A stretch of 64,000 nt of DNA. Origin: Pleurodeles waltl (lineage: Eukaryota; Chordata; Amphibia; Caudata; Salamandridae). The translations under genes and the position numbers were made by a program. Positions 22,378 through 34,390 of the stretch are shown piece by piece; the stretch's first letter is position 1, and each line of letters starts with the position of its first letter. Where the stretch lies: assembly GCF_031143425.1 (NCBI RefSeq), contig NC_090439.1:356184027-356248026 (forward strand), in the 5' to 3' direction. The notes under the pieces were generated by a model, which saw nothing but the letters and a program-made list of their open reading frames with translations, had not been told where the DNA came from and did not search any database.

Positions 22378-24780
22378 TGTGAGAGGAGGCCTCTTTTTGC
22401 ACAGTTAGCCCTCACGTTTTGCCGGATGTTGATGTGTTCTAGAAGTTGGTAGTGCCAAGGGCTCCTGATAACTAGGTTCCCCTGGCCAGAGCTCTTTCCC
22501 TAAATATGTTGTGATGCTTGGCACAAATGGATATACTCTTACATATCCCTGTAAGACCCTAGTAAATGGGTACCCAGTACTCAGGGCATGAGATAATAGG
22601 AGTAGGCCCCTGAGGACAGCAGCACTGATTGCTCCACTCTCTAGGGCCCTGCACCCAGATACCCCAAGCACTGCCAGTGCAGGATGAGTGTACTGGGGCA
22701 AACCTAAAAAGTCAAACTCGACATGGCACACTCCCTGTGAGCCCTGTCCATCCTACACTGCATATATTATGGGTGAGTCACCCCTCTAGAAGGCCTTACA
22801 GACCTAAGGCAGGGTGCACCATACTACATGTGAGGCCATAATTGCATGAACAATATGCCCCCACTGTGTCCTTGCCAGACCTGGGACATAGTGAGTGAAC
22901 CGAGCAGCCATTTTAAGTACACGTGCTGGACAATGGTCAAACACGGGTTCCCCAGCTAAATGATGGGCACTCTGTACCCTGGGTTGTTTGGGATCAAATG
23001 ACTCAGAATATTTAATGCAAACTGGTACCAGTTTTGGATTTAACCCTAAATGTACCCAGGGGTCACCTTAGAGGTGCCCCCTGCAAAAGCTAACCCTAAC
23101 TGGCATAGTTGCTGACTGGTTCCATCCAGCCTGACACTCCAGGTGGCCAATATACAAACCTGGGTTAGAGCCAGGGCTCTCTGGTTTGAAAGACAATGCC
23201 CTTCCTGGGTGGAGGAGCTAACTCCCCCTACCTAAGGAATGTGCAACACCCTGGTGGTGAGCTTCAAAGGGCTACTACCCCTGAAACTCAAGCCTCCAGG
23301 CCTGCTGCTAGCAGCAAATGGCTTTTCCATTTGCAACCCCCCACTTTTGGCAGGAGCAAAGGTGGGAAACCAGATAAAGGGTAGGAGGAGTGGCCTCACT
23401 GAGCATGCACCAATCCTAGGGGCTCGCAGGTTAGGTGGACCCTCCATCTCATTTTCCTCTATGTTGGATGGTAGGAAAATATCCAAGAGGGTTTAGGAAA
23501 GTACCCATTCCCACAGAAAGTTGTCACTGTAATGGATGTAGCCATCCAAGGGTAAGTGTCCCGTTGGACACTACCAGGTTCCCCCTAAAACACCCACTAA
23601 ATTAAGTATTTAGTGGGCTCCCCTAGACCAAGAAATTAGATTCATCTGGAAGAAAAGAAGACAGCACCAAAGAACTTGACCAGGCAAGAACAGAGGACAT
23701 ACTGCATCAGACCAAAAAACCCCGAGGACCTCCAGGTTTCGCAAATAGCCTGAGAACTCCCTCCTGAGTGGAGGCAACACTCAAGAAACTACAGGAACCG
23801 GAAATGAACCGGCAAACTGGTGAGTGACACTTCACTGACCGGACAATACCTCCGCAACCAGAAGTTGCAGCTCGATTCGACAACACACCAACAACAGTCC
23901 AGATGAGACCTACAACTGTGCCCACTTTGGTGGCACAACGCCCTCCAGTTACCGAGTTGTGGCAATACCCCAGGTACTGACCAGTGTACATCACCAATAA
24001 CAGCTCCCCCAGAGCTGCAACTGCACCAGGAGGAAGCCGCAGTTGAAGGACTTCAGTTACACCCTGGACCTCCCACCAGAGCACCCACAACATCCTGTAA
24101 GACCCCAAGAAGAAGACTCACCTCCAGCTCCAAAGGCTCCCTTTGCGCACAGCATCCAAGACCTCCAAATCGCCCTGCACCTGGCCACCCTTAGCTTTGG
24201 ATTGCAGGATTTGTTGTGTGCCCCAAGCACCCACCTTAAACTTGCAAACCAATTCCTTTCCTCAGTGGCCCCTCCAGGGGCCTGTGCCAAGATGTTTTCC
24301 AATGCTGCTCCCGCCGGAACCAGGGGCCACCCGCCATTCTGCAAGAGAAGAGACTAGAGACTGGTAAGCCAACTGTACAATTTTTAATGCATTTTTAAAG
24401 GTGACTGCATTGATTCCAATGGTGCATAATTACGCACAGAAAGACTAACTTTATTAAAAAGTCAAAAAGTCATAACTCAAAAAGTCATAACTCAAAAAGT
24501 ACTTAACGTATTGTAAGGATCTTGGGCTTAAAAGTTATATAAAAGTCTGAAGTATTTTTATAAATTCTGGTCTTGAGTTATTCATTGAGTGTGTGTGGTG
24601 CATTATTGAATTTGTGAGTACAGCAAATACTTATCACATCTCCTAACTGCTCGACCATCTACCTTAAAAATTGGAGCATTAGGTGGTCTAATTTTTACCT
24701 ATGGAAACCAACTTGTGGTTGCCTGGACCCCCTGCACTGTGTGCCTCGTTTTGAAAACTGGAGAGGGCCAGCCTCCTACA
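22378..24780 (+). mobile_element. 3' LTR of Gmr1-like element (about 2.4 kb)
   Basis: The LTR starts TGTGAGAGGAGGCC after the polypurine tract. It ends GGCCAGCCTCCTACA at 24780, giving an imperfect inverted terminus. The solo LTR at 42591-45636 has a matching start (TGTGAGAAAGTAGCC) and an identical end (GGCCAGCCTCCTACA), which supports both boundaries. A short direct repeat of AAAAAGTCATAACTC lies at about 24461-24505. A perfect hairpin lies at 23593-23617. Several open frames inside are not recognisable as proteins. Confidence 0.7.
23593..23617. repeat. Perfect hairpin in Gmr1-like LTR
   Basis: Arms CCCACTAAAT and ATTTAGTGGG (10 bp, no mismatch) flank a 5-base loop TAAGT. Confidence 0.85.
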
Positions 24781-25009
24781 CATATTGTGTATATTTTCAC
24801 ATTTGTGTCCATTGCCAATGGTGCATGAGGTGAGTGGCAGTTCTTGTTGGCCCACCTTGTCCAGCAACCATGGTACATGTTGCCCACTGAGTGTTACACA
24901 TGGGCAGGGGGGTCAGTGGCAACAGTTATATGATAGCTATGAGAGTTGAGAAATGGTTGGTGCATATAAGGGGGAAGGGGTGGGCGCATTTGAAGTGTTT
25001 GGCTTTTAT
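24781..25009. other. Unassigned spacer
   Basis: Between the LTR end and the first MITE. No gene, RNA or repeat structure recognised. Confidence 0.5.
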
Positions 25010-25665
25010 GGCCCAAGTTTCAAAGAAAATGACAGAGTGCAACGCAGCACCACATTTGGCAGTGCCACACTCCGTCATTTTCAATACACAGGGATGAACC
25101 ATATTAAATGGCATGGGGCGCACCCCTGTGTTGCCCCCTGTGCCTGCACTATTTTTGCTGACGAGTTCCATTGCAGACACCCATGGGCATGGTGCAAGGA
25201 TGGCTGCACTGGGGGGGAGGGTTGTTTTTGTGAAAAAAGGGACATCTTCCTGCAAACAAACAATCTTCTATGGCCATTTCCACTTTCTATGTGTGCTGCA
25301 GGGTGCAGCACACATAGGAAGAGCAAAACATGAGGAGAAATGAAAGCATTTCTCCTCGTTGTGCCATGCTAATGCCACCCCTGTGGTGGTGTTAGATTTT
25401 GGTGCAGCCTCAGGTTTACAAAAACTTGTAACTCTAGGGCAATGTTGAAGTGCAATGGATGTTGCTGCGGCACGCCCACAGCAACAGCCATTGCACACCC
25501 CTTCCATGCAAAGTGCTGTGTGTCAAGGGGTCATATATACAGGGTGGTGGTAAGCCACAAAAAGTGGCTTAATGCCACCTTCTAAATATGACGCAGGTCA
25601 TAGCTCCACCAGAGCGTCACTAAAAGTGACACTCCAGTGGCAATAGGGCCTTTTGAATCTGGCCC
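25010..25665. mobile_element. Harbinger-type MITE (about 656 bp)
   Basis: The ends are imperfect inverted repeats (GGCCCAAGTTTCAAAG and CTTTTGAATCTGGCCC). Internal blocks match the element at 28890-29690, for example GGTGCAAGGATG, the TTCCTGCA segment and TTTCTCCTCG. A near-perfect hairpin occupies 25287-25317. No transposase is encoded. Assignment to the Harbinger superfamily is tentative, based on the end style and the neighbouring Myb-like remnant. Confidence 0.5.
25287..25317. repeat. Perfect 14-bp hairpin inside MITE
   Basis: Arms CTATGTGTGCTGCA and TGCAGCACACATAG flank loop GGG. Pairing extends a few more bases with one G-T pair. Confidence 0.9.
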
Positions 25666-25735
25666 TAGGTGTTCCTATGCAACCGTTTTGCATGCATTCA
25701 GTGTGTCCTATGTGCCTCCCCCTTCTGCCATTTGG

Positions 25736-26203
25736 TCATTTCAAGATTATCCCCCGCTGCAACTTACCTTGCATTTGTGGTAAGTCTTGGAAGTGTGCGC
25801 TGCTCCTCCAGGATGACCGCTGCCACCATCTCATCCAGGTCCTCCTGGGGTGCTGGACTTCGACCTCCAGTCTGCAGTGCTGCCTTTCGGTTTCTAGCAG
25901 TTTCTCTTTGGTTCTGCGCTCGCAATCGTGGCAGCGCTTCTTGCAATCGATGACAGTCCTCTTCACCTCTGCCCCACTGTTGACTTTATCATCTATTACC
26001 TGCCACATAGCCTCCTTCTTTCTTATTGGCAATTTGGAGGTGACAAAAAGCTGGTTTTGGTGCTCCGTCACTGCTCTGACCAAGATCTCGTTCTCCTCAC
26101 TGAAGTGACACTTCGACTTCCTTTTCTCCTTCACCTGGAATTTTGCTGGTCCATCCTGGCCTGTATTGGGCTGAATGGGATCTCTATGGGCTCTCCCCTG
26201 CAT
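25736..26203 (-). pseudogene. Harbinger Myb/SANT-like DNA-binding protein remnant
   Basis: The 155-codon minus-strand frame contains a basic KEKRKSKCHFSEENEILV, then AVTEHQNQLF, KEAMWQVIDDKVNS and EVKRTVIDCKKRCHDCERR. This is the trihelix Myb/SANT-like pattern of the second protein of animal Harbinger transposons, which binds transposon ends and brings the transposase to the nucleus. The tail changes frame near 25940; the better continuation (SPAPQEDLDEMVAAVILEEQ) lies in another frame at 25764-25946. No DDE transposase partner is visible nearby, so this is a partial element. A host Myb-like gene is possible but less likely given the surroundings. Confidence 0.6.
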
Positions 26204-28889
26204 TCTCTATCTTGGGTTCTTGTTCGCAGGATTTTTTTATGCTAATACTGCAAAAATGGCGCTAACATGATTTGCGTCAAAAAACCTGCTGCTAAGCGTT
26301 CCACTTTTGGAGCATTAGCGCCTTTTTTCTTTACAGTGGTACAATGGTTAGCGTCATTTTTTTAAATTCTAACCTTTCCTCTGCCCCATGGTGCGTCGTT
26401 TTATAAATACAACGCACGGATGGCGCAAAGGAATTTCATTAGCCGGCTGTATTTTTTTTTAACCCACCACTGTGCTAGTGCAGTGGTGCATCATTTTTGT
26501 TAAATCTGGGCACTAAACTCTGCCAGATGCCTTATCAAAACGGTGAAGATGTACATTTATTAGCAATATCATCCAGATGGTGGTGCACAAAGACCAGCTC
26601 ATGGAACTTAAGGTTACTTAAGGTAAAGCTTTAGTGATGACCAAATGTTTCACTGACGTGAGACCTGCTGAAGTATAAACTCTTAGAACCAGAATGTACG
26701 CGTGAGCGCTCCTAAATGGCAAAGAGGTGTAATTAAATATTCCCACCCCCCTCCCCCAAACTGGACTCCTCACAATTGACAAGGAATTTAATTTTCCCAC
26801 AGTAATCGAGGCATTGCATTGCACTTGGCACTTTTAACTGTTATGGAAAACACGATTGCCTGTGCTGTGAAACATGTCCACATTTTACAGAATTCACTTC
26901 TCCAACCGTAGTCCTTTTTCCCTTTTGTTTTGTGAAGGCCACAAACTTCGCTGGATATTATTTCTATGTCCGATGTGCTTCATTTTAACGTATTGCAGCC
27001 ACTTTCTAATACTGAATTGAATATTGATGAACCTTTTTTCAGAGCCAAGTTCAGGCAGGTCAGCGGGGCTCAAAGGCTAATGAATTAACGTACTGTGCTC
27101 TCTAGCCCCAGGGGCACTTTTATTTCTATAACTTTCGTTTTATTGATTCGTTCTTTCCTGAGGCTGTAATCATTTTTATCCCCAGGACAGCAGTTACTCA
27201 AGTGCTATAAAGTTATGCATACCATTATAGTGGTTGTTACCTCGGTATTTATCATGTGCAATGACGGCACAGCCGCTCATGCAGAAGGTTTTGCATACAG
27301 GCTTCCTTCATCACCGTAAAACAAAAACTCAAAGGCCAAAAAATAAGACCTGCTAACTATTTTGTACATTTATGAAAACGAAAATGCAGGATGCGACCAA
27401 AAGCGCGGGGTAGTAAGAGGTGCAGGGAGCACAGGGCTAGATTGGCAAACTCCCCTGAGTTCTGCTGCAATTGCCATGCATTTACATAGTAGTTTGTTTG
27501 ATATATTTAAGTGACTTTCATGCTCTCAAATGGGGCTGAAAATCGTTAACCATAAAAAATGCAAAAGCTCACGACACGCACATAATTGTAGCTTGAAGAC
27601 TTTAGCAGTACTGCTGCCGGGGGTGTGTAGGATGGAAACCGAAGAGTAGATTTCCTGACAAGGCAATACTCCCTACTGTAGAAAGGAACGGTTTGAGAAC
27701 TCATCACACATTCTGATGGCCTTCTCTGTCACCCACATTTAATTCTTAGAGTCGGATCCCAAAAAGGGAGTTTGGGAACAACAATTTTATGTACTACCAG
27801 GGAGCTTAGTTTAACAAACCAATGTAATATTGGAATAACAAGCCGGGATCACTTCAGTGGACCTAAGAGTGGCCTCGTACCCTATGACTGTTTTTGTTGG
27901 TGTGGTGTGTTGCCGTGATTATTGCTGTATTGAAGTTAGCTTATTGATGTGTTTTGTTTCTGTATGGTATTGTATCCTTGTGTATTCACTAGTGTGATGT
28001 GTTGAGGTTTTATTGCGTTGTCTCTAGATTTGTTTTGTCATACTGTTTGTGAGTTGTTGTTTTGTATTGTTGTTCTTGTGTTTTCACTTATTGCAGTGTT
28101 TTGGTGTATTAATATTTTATTGGTGTGCTCTATTGTGCTTTTGTGTTGTGTTTTGTTGCATTGTTTTAGGGTTGCTCTATGTTGGTGTGTTGGGTGCTAT
28201 TTTGCGCTCTGAAACCGATGTATTAGTGTGGTGTAACATTGTGATGCGCTGCTGTGATGCTTTCTTGTCACCACAAAAAAAATCTCCTTCATGCTACAGT
28301 GTGAAAACAGATTTTTCATACTAAGCACTGCACTATTTACCATGAACGATATGTCATATTGCAGACCAAGACATGTTTGGTGATCTGACTGTAGGTAAGT
28401 GTGCAAACTAACATACACAACTGAGCATTAATCCCCCTGTTAAATATTAGAGACTTCATTGATAATCACCAATTACATAATTTGCATTGATATATCCTTT
28501 TTAGCAAAATCTACCCCAATATCTAGACTACCTAACCTAAGTTGTTTTTAACAGATGCATTCACTGCAAATATCATTTTGCATTTAGAAGGCTGTGCAGT
28601 AGTCAATACTGAATTACTTCAATGCAATCTATGTAATATGGAAATGTTAGTACAAAATTACACAGGTTCAGTGTATGTAATTAGCCCTGTGATATGTAAC
28701 TCGCTCGTGTGCATTTTTGAGAGCCATCAAAATGTTTGAACTTCTTAGTGCTTACAAACGTCTTGAACAGTAACTGAAGAGAAGCCAGTCTTTCAAATAT
28801 ATAAGGAAGTGTGGACAGAGTGTCAGTATCCTTGCAAATGTCTATGCAGTAGAAACTGCAAATTTAGTAATCTTATACTTACAAACTTT
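26204..28889. other. Unassigned non-coding region
   Basis: No convincing coding sequence. 26400-26530 has transposon-like text (TTAAATCTGGGCAC), possibly the far end of the Harbinger copy. 27890-28270 is strongly T/G-rich on the plus strand (runs such as TGTTTTGTATTGTTG), giving a fortuitous open frame of low-complexity residues. Nothing else recognised. Confidence 0.5.
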
Positions 28890-29690
28890 GGGGCAGATGT
28901 ACTGATAAGTCAACGCAGTGAGACAGCTTGCTGTGCTACGTTGCATTGTTTGACAGGGAGAGAGCAATAATGACCCATATCTGCTAAGATATGGCACATT
29001 CCTGCTTGCTCCCTGCACTGGTGCACAAATCATATCCAATCGCTAAGGCAGGCACCCTTGCACATGGTGCAAGGATGCCTGCATTACAGCAGTGGCGTAA
29101 CGAAACATAAGTGGTCTGCTTGCAAAGTACTTGAAGACCCAGTCAGGGGAACTGCTGCCTGTGCACAGTGTACTGTGCTGAGGGACCCCCCAGGAGCTCT
29201 GGGTGCCCTGCACTGTTAGGGCTGCGGGCCTTTTCACTACACTGCATAACAAGTAAGATTGCTTTTGTGCAGGAAGGGACTCCTTCCTGCACATAAGCAA
29301 ACTTTTCAGGCTTTTTCCTCTTTTGATATGTGCTGCAGAATTCACTCAGAGAAAGAGGAAAAAACTATTAGACATAAACATATTTCTCCTCGCTATGCTT
29401 CACCTTGGAAGGCCTATTATTTTGAAGCATATCCAGGTTTACTAGTGTTAGTAAATCTAACAATGCCTCAAACACCATAAGGTCGATGCATGCCAAGCCA
29501 CTCATGGAATGCCTTCCTGACACAGAGTTATGCAAGCCAGAGACTTGCGCTGCCTTGCATTCTTACAGATCTACTAAGCCACACACAAGGTGGCTGTGTG
29601 TGGCTTAGTAAATCTCACTAACGCCCTTGTATAACCTTGCGCCACCTTGTGTGACACAATGCCAATGCAAGGGCTTTGTAAATCTGAGCC
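28890..29690. mobile_element. Harbinger-type MITE (about 801 bp), related to 25010-25665
   Basis: It starts GGGGCAGATGTACTGATAAG and ends CTTTGTAAATCTGAGCC, an imperfect inverted pair. The middle shares the GGTGCAAGGATGCCTGC, CTTCCTGCAC and TTTCTCCTCGCTATGC blocks with the first MITE. A 16-bp perfect hairpin lies near its right end. It has no coding capacity. Confidence 0.55.
29572..29610. repeat. Perfect 16-bp hairpin inside MITE
   Basis: Arms TACTAAGCCACACACA and TGTGTGTGGCTTAGTA flank a 7-base loop AGGTGGC. It can extend by three more pairs beyond one mismatch. Confidence 0.9.
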
Positions 29691-31198
29691 TGTCTTATTT
29701 CCTGCAGCTCATCCCGGTGTCACCCCCCCAGCACCACTACTAGCCTCGTTGAATTGACCCAATAACTAATCACTTTGCTGTTTGACTAACATCAAGGTGA
29801 CTCCCTTGTTTTGTACCTGTGCAGACATCTTAATTTTCAAGTTAATTGTCTATTCACAGTTGTCTGGCTGACGTTATGTATGAATCACGGTAAAGAGAGT
29901 TGAGATGCCATATACGTCTTTCACTGACAATCTTACCTTCACTTCTTAATACATAAGTGATATGTGACATTGTTTTTTATTTTTGAAATATGGTTACCAC
30001 AATATTTATTGCTTTAACGTAAAAAACATGTCTTAGAAGTGTGCCTAATGGGAAAACATTTTCCTATCATGACTTTCAGTTAGCCACATTTTCAAGGCAA
30101 GAAGAAGGCCATAAGATATGAACAGCGGTACATCAAATTCTCTGTGATTTGCTTTTGCAAAAGAGGAAGGTACAGAATCACTAACAATTTGAACCGGTTT
30201 TGTGTCACAAAAGTGACACAGAGTGGAACAAATTGTTGATTTGTGATTACCTTTATAGCACAAAAGTTTATTTGAGCTGGAAAGTAGTCCTAAAGTACAA
30301 CAAAGTAGTGTAGTGCATCTTTACCTTATAACATAGGGATATACGATGGTGGTATATGGGCACCCCCATGCCATGCAATCACTCAAGGTTTTTACCATAA
30401 AGCCCTACCAACTAGCATTTATAGAAAAGGGTTTGTGCCAAAAATACTGGCTCTTTGAGGCTGATGTTAACTTAGAGAAATTTTATTTCTCCAAACATTT
30501 CCAACTTTGTATGTGTTCTCCACTGTATACAACACACACAAAGTCAGATAAGTGTTCAAATATGTTTAAGAACAGTATTTTGTACTGGTAGGTTACATTT
30601 GTAGTATACAATCTAGGCTTCAAATCACATGCATAGCACAAAAGGATGATGTATGGAGTGCTGAAACTTTTCAAACACTCACCCCCAGTCACAGATTTGG
30701 GTTTAATCCATTGTTCCTTTGCTCACCATGCCACCCACATTTGGACCCAGCCACATGCAAATTAGTCCAGCCCAAACTGCCAGGCCAGGTCCTCCATAGA
30801 CCGGGGACTAGCATCATGGGACCGGTTTTGGAGTAACACTAAAAAACAGTGCACATTCAGAGGGTGCTGTTGTGCCATGACATTAGCCTCTGCTTCCTTA
30901 AGAGAGCCGATGCCAATGTTGTGGCACAGTTTCTGCTGGTCTGACTGGCAGAAACACCATAATATGATGTTTTTACCAGTCAGCCCGGTGGGAACATCAT
31001 AATATGACTGATGGGGGGAGGGGTCGTCGGTATGACAGCAGCCTCTGCCCGTGGCAGTCAGATCATTCCGACGACCAAAGTCGTAATCTGGCCCTCAGTC
31101 TTTGCCGTAGTTCAGCTCATTGGAAATGTACTTGGATACATCATCTTTTTTTAAAATGGTTTTTATGGGCTACTGTTAATCAGATCTGAAAGTATCAA
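29691..31198. other. Unassigned DNA with a MITE-like foldback near 30840-31100
   Basis: No gene recognised. 30941-30983 is an interrupted inverted repeat (CTGACTGG ... CCAGTCAG with inner AAACA/TGTTT). 31022-31076 is another (GGTCGTCGGTATGA ... TCATTCCGACGACC, 13 of 14). The stretch ends CGTAATCTGGCCCTC, which looks like a DNA-transposon terminus. The two foldbacks suggest a non-autonomous DNA element, but its other end was not found. Confidence 0.4.
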
Positions 31199-31500
31199 GG
31201 TCGAGATTTAAGAAAAGTGGCGCTGCATCCACTGCAGTGCCACTTTTCTCTCGCTCCTTAGTGTCCCCCTACTACCACCATGTTTGCACATATTTACTAT
31301 ATGGCACACCATGGCAATAGTTAGGGAACTCGCATCAACATCTTTGACTCTAGTTTGGCGCTTTGCAGGATTAGCATAAAAAACTGTGGACAGTAATCCT
31401 GCAAAGCACATTGAGGCCCCTTATAAATAATGGTGTGCCTCCATTTAACGCTTTCTCTGTGCAGGCGTTAAAAATGGTGCAAAGAAATCTTTTAGATGTA
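31199..31500. mobile_element. Short non-autonomous DNA element (MITE-like)
   Basis: The stretch starts GGTCGAGATTTAAGAAAAG and opens with a long hairpin at 31211-31249. Repeated GCGCTTTGCAGGATTAG and AATCCTGCAAAGC segments at about 31360-31410 form another inverted pair. Ends and target duplication are not certain. Confidence 0.4.
31211..31249. repeat. 17-bp hairpin (one G-T pair)
   Basis: Arms AGAAAAGTGGCGCTGCA and TGCAGTGCCACTTTTCT flank loop TCCAC. Confidence 0.85.
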
Positions 31501-31559
31501 CCTCATAAACCTGCTTCTCTTTCTCTGCACCCCAGCCCACCCCTCGTCTCAGTTTCAAT

Positions 31560-34285
31560 AAGGTCGGTGGTGGGGAAGTGTTCCAGCCAGCCTCAATGTC
31601 TCTCGTAGCCACTAAAGGTGCAGTTACCACAAAAGAGCAGTCTGCTCTTGTTCTTCCCATGTCCTCCATCTCCCCATTTTGGGGGATACTGGGACATCCC
31701 AACTCATTGTCTCGGTGAGCTGATCAAGAATTTTTAACCAGTATCAGTGGATAGGAGGACACGTCCATGTCGTAGCATAGAAGTCATCAGAAGTGGTCCC
31801 GCATTTAGGGCAGGCAGGTTCGGAAAGGAACCCGGTCCAGTGGAATCTGGCAGGGGAGAGGAAGGTCCCATACAGGTAATATGTTTGTATTTTCCTGAGG
31901 CAGGAAGACATAGTAATAACTCTGGGTGAAATTTGGGCTTTGCGCCAATCATCACCTTCCAGCTGACCCCACCACCGTTCCCACCTGTGTCGGATATGGT
32001 TCAGATCACCTGGGGTATTGTTAATCAACATTTTATATATTTGGGATATCCCCCTTTTTTGTAACGCCCCAATAAGTAGCTTGGCTTCCAGTGGACTGTT
32101 CTCTGGTAGGGCGTTAGAGTGTGTTATGTGTGTATGCAGTGCATGGCAGAGTTGGAGGTACTTGTAAAATTGGTTTTGGGAAAGCTGGTAGGTCATTTGC
32201 AGGTCTTGAAATGAACACAGTTGTGTTCCTTTCCACATGTACCCAAGGTGAGAGATTCTCAGGAGATTCCATCCGTCAAAGCCTTTCAGCCTGTTGATTC
32301 ATGAAGCCAAGCACCTCTGCTGTGTCAGGGTGTTCGTCCACTGAGTGCGATGTAGAGCCACCCTTCACACCGTGAAAACCATCTTGGTCACCGGGGCCAT
32401 GGTACAGGGGACCTGGGAGCCATAAAGTATGTCTAGTATATGAGGGAAGCTAAGGGTTCGGAGTTCAAGACGATATGCCAAGTCGGACCACCCCCAATTG
32501 AACCAGTCAAGTAGGACAAGGACTAGGTCACCAGGTAGTAAAGGTACAGATTATTCAGCCCCAACCCACCATCATATTTGTCTCTCTGACAATGATGTAT
32601 CACCAGTCTATGTCTAGTGTCCCACCAAAGGAATGATGTTATGGGCCTGTCCAAGGTACGGAACTATGGACGTGTTATTGGAATCGGTATACCCTGAAAG
32701 TTGTATAGGAATCTTGGGAGGATCATCATGTTAAAGAGCTGTATGCGACCCATAATATTCAATGGAGGGACCTCCATTGCACCAGATCTGCATTTGCTCA
32801 CTGTGTCAACGGTTTGAGGTTTAGGGACCAGGCCATCTCAGGAAGGAGTGCCACCTAGAAGCGCAAGTATTTAAAACTGAGCCTTCAGATGGGTACTACC
32901 TCCTGCATGCAAAACAGTCTTGCAATGGTGCCAGGAGTAACAAAATGGACTTGGAGGGGTTCATACGGAGTCCCGAGGCCTCTTCGAAGCACTGCAAGAG
33001 GTAGAGACTACGTAAGCCAGAGGTGACTTGGTCTGCAAGATATAGAAGGACTTTGTCCGCATATAGTGCTGTGTGGTCTTGGTGATCATTGTTCCATCTC
33101 CATACCATAAAGAGACAGTCTCTCCTGACCAGTTGGATGGATTAGACGGTGCAGCAATTGCTTAAGGCAGGCCACCAGACCTGTAGCATAACTCTTAACA
33201 TCTCCATTAATAAGCAACATGGGGCGGTAATGCGCAAAGATCCGAAAGGGAGGCTGGGTCTTTGGAATAACCACTATGGTGGCTGTGTCTAGGCCAGGTG
33301 GGATGGAACCCGTTCGGTCCACTTCACTGTTTAGGGCAGGCAGCCTAGGCATTAATATCTCCCAACACGCCACATAATATTCTGCTGGGAAGCCGACAGG
33401 ACCCAGAGTCTTCCCGGAGGCCAAAGAGGAGATCACCATTGCTATTTTGGAGCTTATATTAGGCTTGTCCAGGAAATCTTTCTCTAATGGGGGCAGCTGG
33501 GGAAGGATTCTTCAGGAAATTGAGCTGAGTATCTGGGGTCGACAGCAGGAGATGCTGTATAAAGTAGCTGGTAGTATCCAGCAAACGTTCCAGCAACCTC
33601 GGGGAGCGTGGTCACTCTGGTACCCTCCAAATCTACAATTTCAGGCACAATTTGCGATAACTGCTGATGGGAGACCAACCAGTTGAGTAGTTTCCCATTC
33701 TTGTCCCATCGGCCATACACTTGGGCTGTAGAGGCTCGCTAAAGATATTTGGCTGCTTCCATTGAGTGGTTGTGTATTTCCTTCCGCAACAGTGTCAGTT
33801 GACAAAAGGCCGTTGTGGAGGGATGTGTTGTCAAGGTCTGTTCAAGCCAGAGAGCCTGGGCCTCCTGTTGCATGATTTTCGTCACACATGTCTGCTCCTG
33901 AGAACGTATGAAACATTTGACAAGATCCCTTATCACTGTCTTACCAGCTGCCCAGAGATAAAACTGAACCATCATTTGTGTTGAAGTATGTCTGAAGTTC
34001 AGTCTGCAAGTGTTGGATGCAAGATTTGTTTTGCAGATGCCAAGCATTGAGCGGCCACATAGGGCGAGTCCCTACTTTAGCAGATCCAAGACTTAGAAGA
34101 ATTGGGGCACAGTCAAATATACCCCTGGGGAGAATTTGTATGTGAGAAAGGATACCACAGTTTGTGGTAGGCATCAGGCTAAGATCTATCCTACATTGTA
34201 TATGATGTGTGGCTGATGTGTGAGTAAATTGCTGGCTACTCGGGTGCCAAACTCTCCATACATCAGAGAGTCCTAAAGATGACAA
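31560..34285 (-). mobile_element. L1-like LINE ORF2 remnant, 5' truncated
   Basis: On the minus strand the order is endonuclease C-terminal part (33940-34285: LSDVWRVWHP, then CRIDLSLMP), linker (33484-34047), RT (32896-33439) and C-terminal domain (31744-32238). RT blocks include GKTLGPVGFPAEYY, TATIVVIPKTQ and YADKVLLYL, where the catalytic YADD reads YADK. The C-terminal end has the Cys/His motif CPKCGTTSDDFYATTWTC typical of L1-clade proteins. Frames change at least five times. Upstream of 34285 the endonuclease N-terminus and ORF1 are missing. The 3' end merges into unassigned sequence near 31560. Confidence 0.75.
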
Positions 34286-34390
34286 CCAGTGTTAGTTAAA
34301 ATATTTAATTGGCTAGGCAATTAATTATGAAACTTATTTGAGTATTTGTTATGACAACTTTTGTTGAATTTTAATTGTTTTAATTGATAA
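34286..34390. other. AT-rich insertion-site flank of LINE copy B
   Basis: AT-rich DNA between the truncated L1-like LINE and LINE B. Its last bases ATTGATAA (34383-34390) recur at 39123-39130 just after LINE B. Confidence 0.6.

Larger units (their letters stand above)
19261..24780 (+). mobile_element. Gmr1-like Ty3/gypsy retrotransposon (5' truncated)
   Basis: The element has integrase at 19800-20840, then RT-RNase H at 20840-22330, then a polypurine tract and a 2.4-kb LTR. Integrase before RT is the order of Ty1/copia elements, yet both domains read as Ty3/gypsy. That combination defines the Gmr1 group known from fish, amphibians and other deuterostomes. Bases 19261-19800 are degenerate pre-integrase sequence with no recognised gag or protease. 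The 5' LTR is absent, and the left end directly abuts the foamy-like 3' LTR. Many stops show it is inactive. Confidence 0.75.

Noticed and set aside
23707..24357. Open frames of 95-133 codons in the Gmr1-like LTR
   Set aside because: Overlapping frames on both strands without motifs, inside an LTR.
25010..26540. A single complete autonomous Harbinger transposon
   Set aside because: Only a Myb-like frame is seen, no transposase, and an internal terminus-like sequence at 25661 suggests a separate MITE.
28018..28324. 64- and 91-codon Cys/Val/Leu-rich frames resembling membrane proteins
   Set aside because: They come from a low-complexity TG/TTG-rich stretch; no start context or homology is visible.
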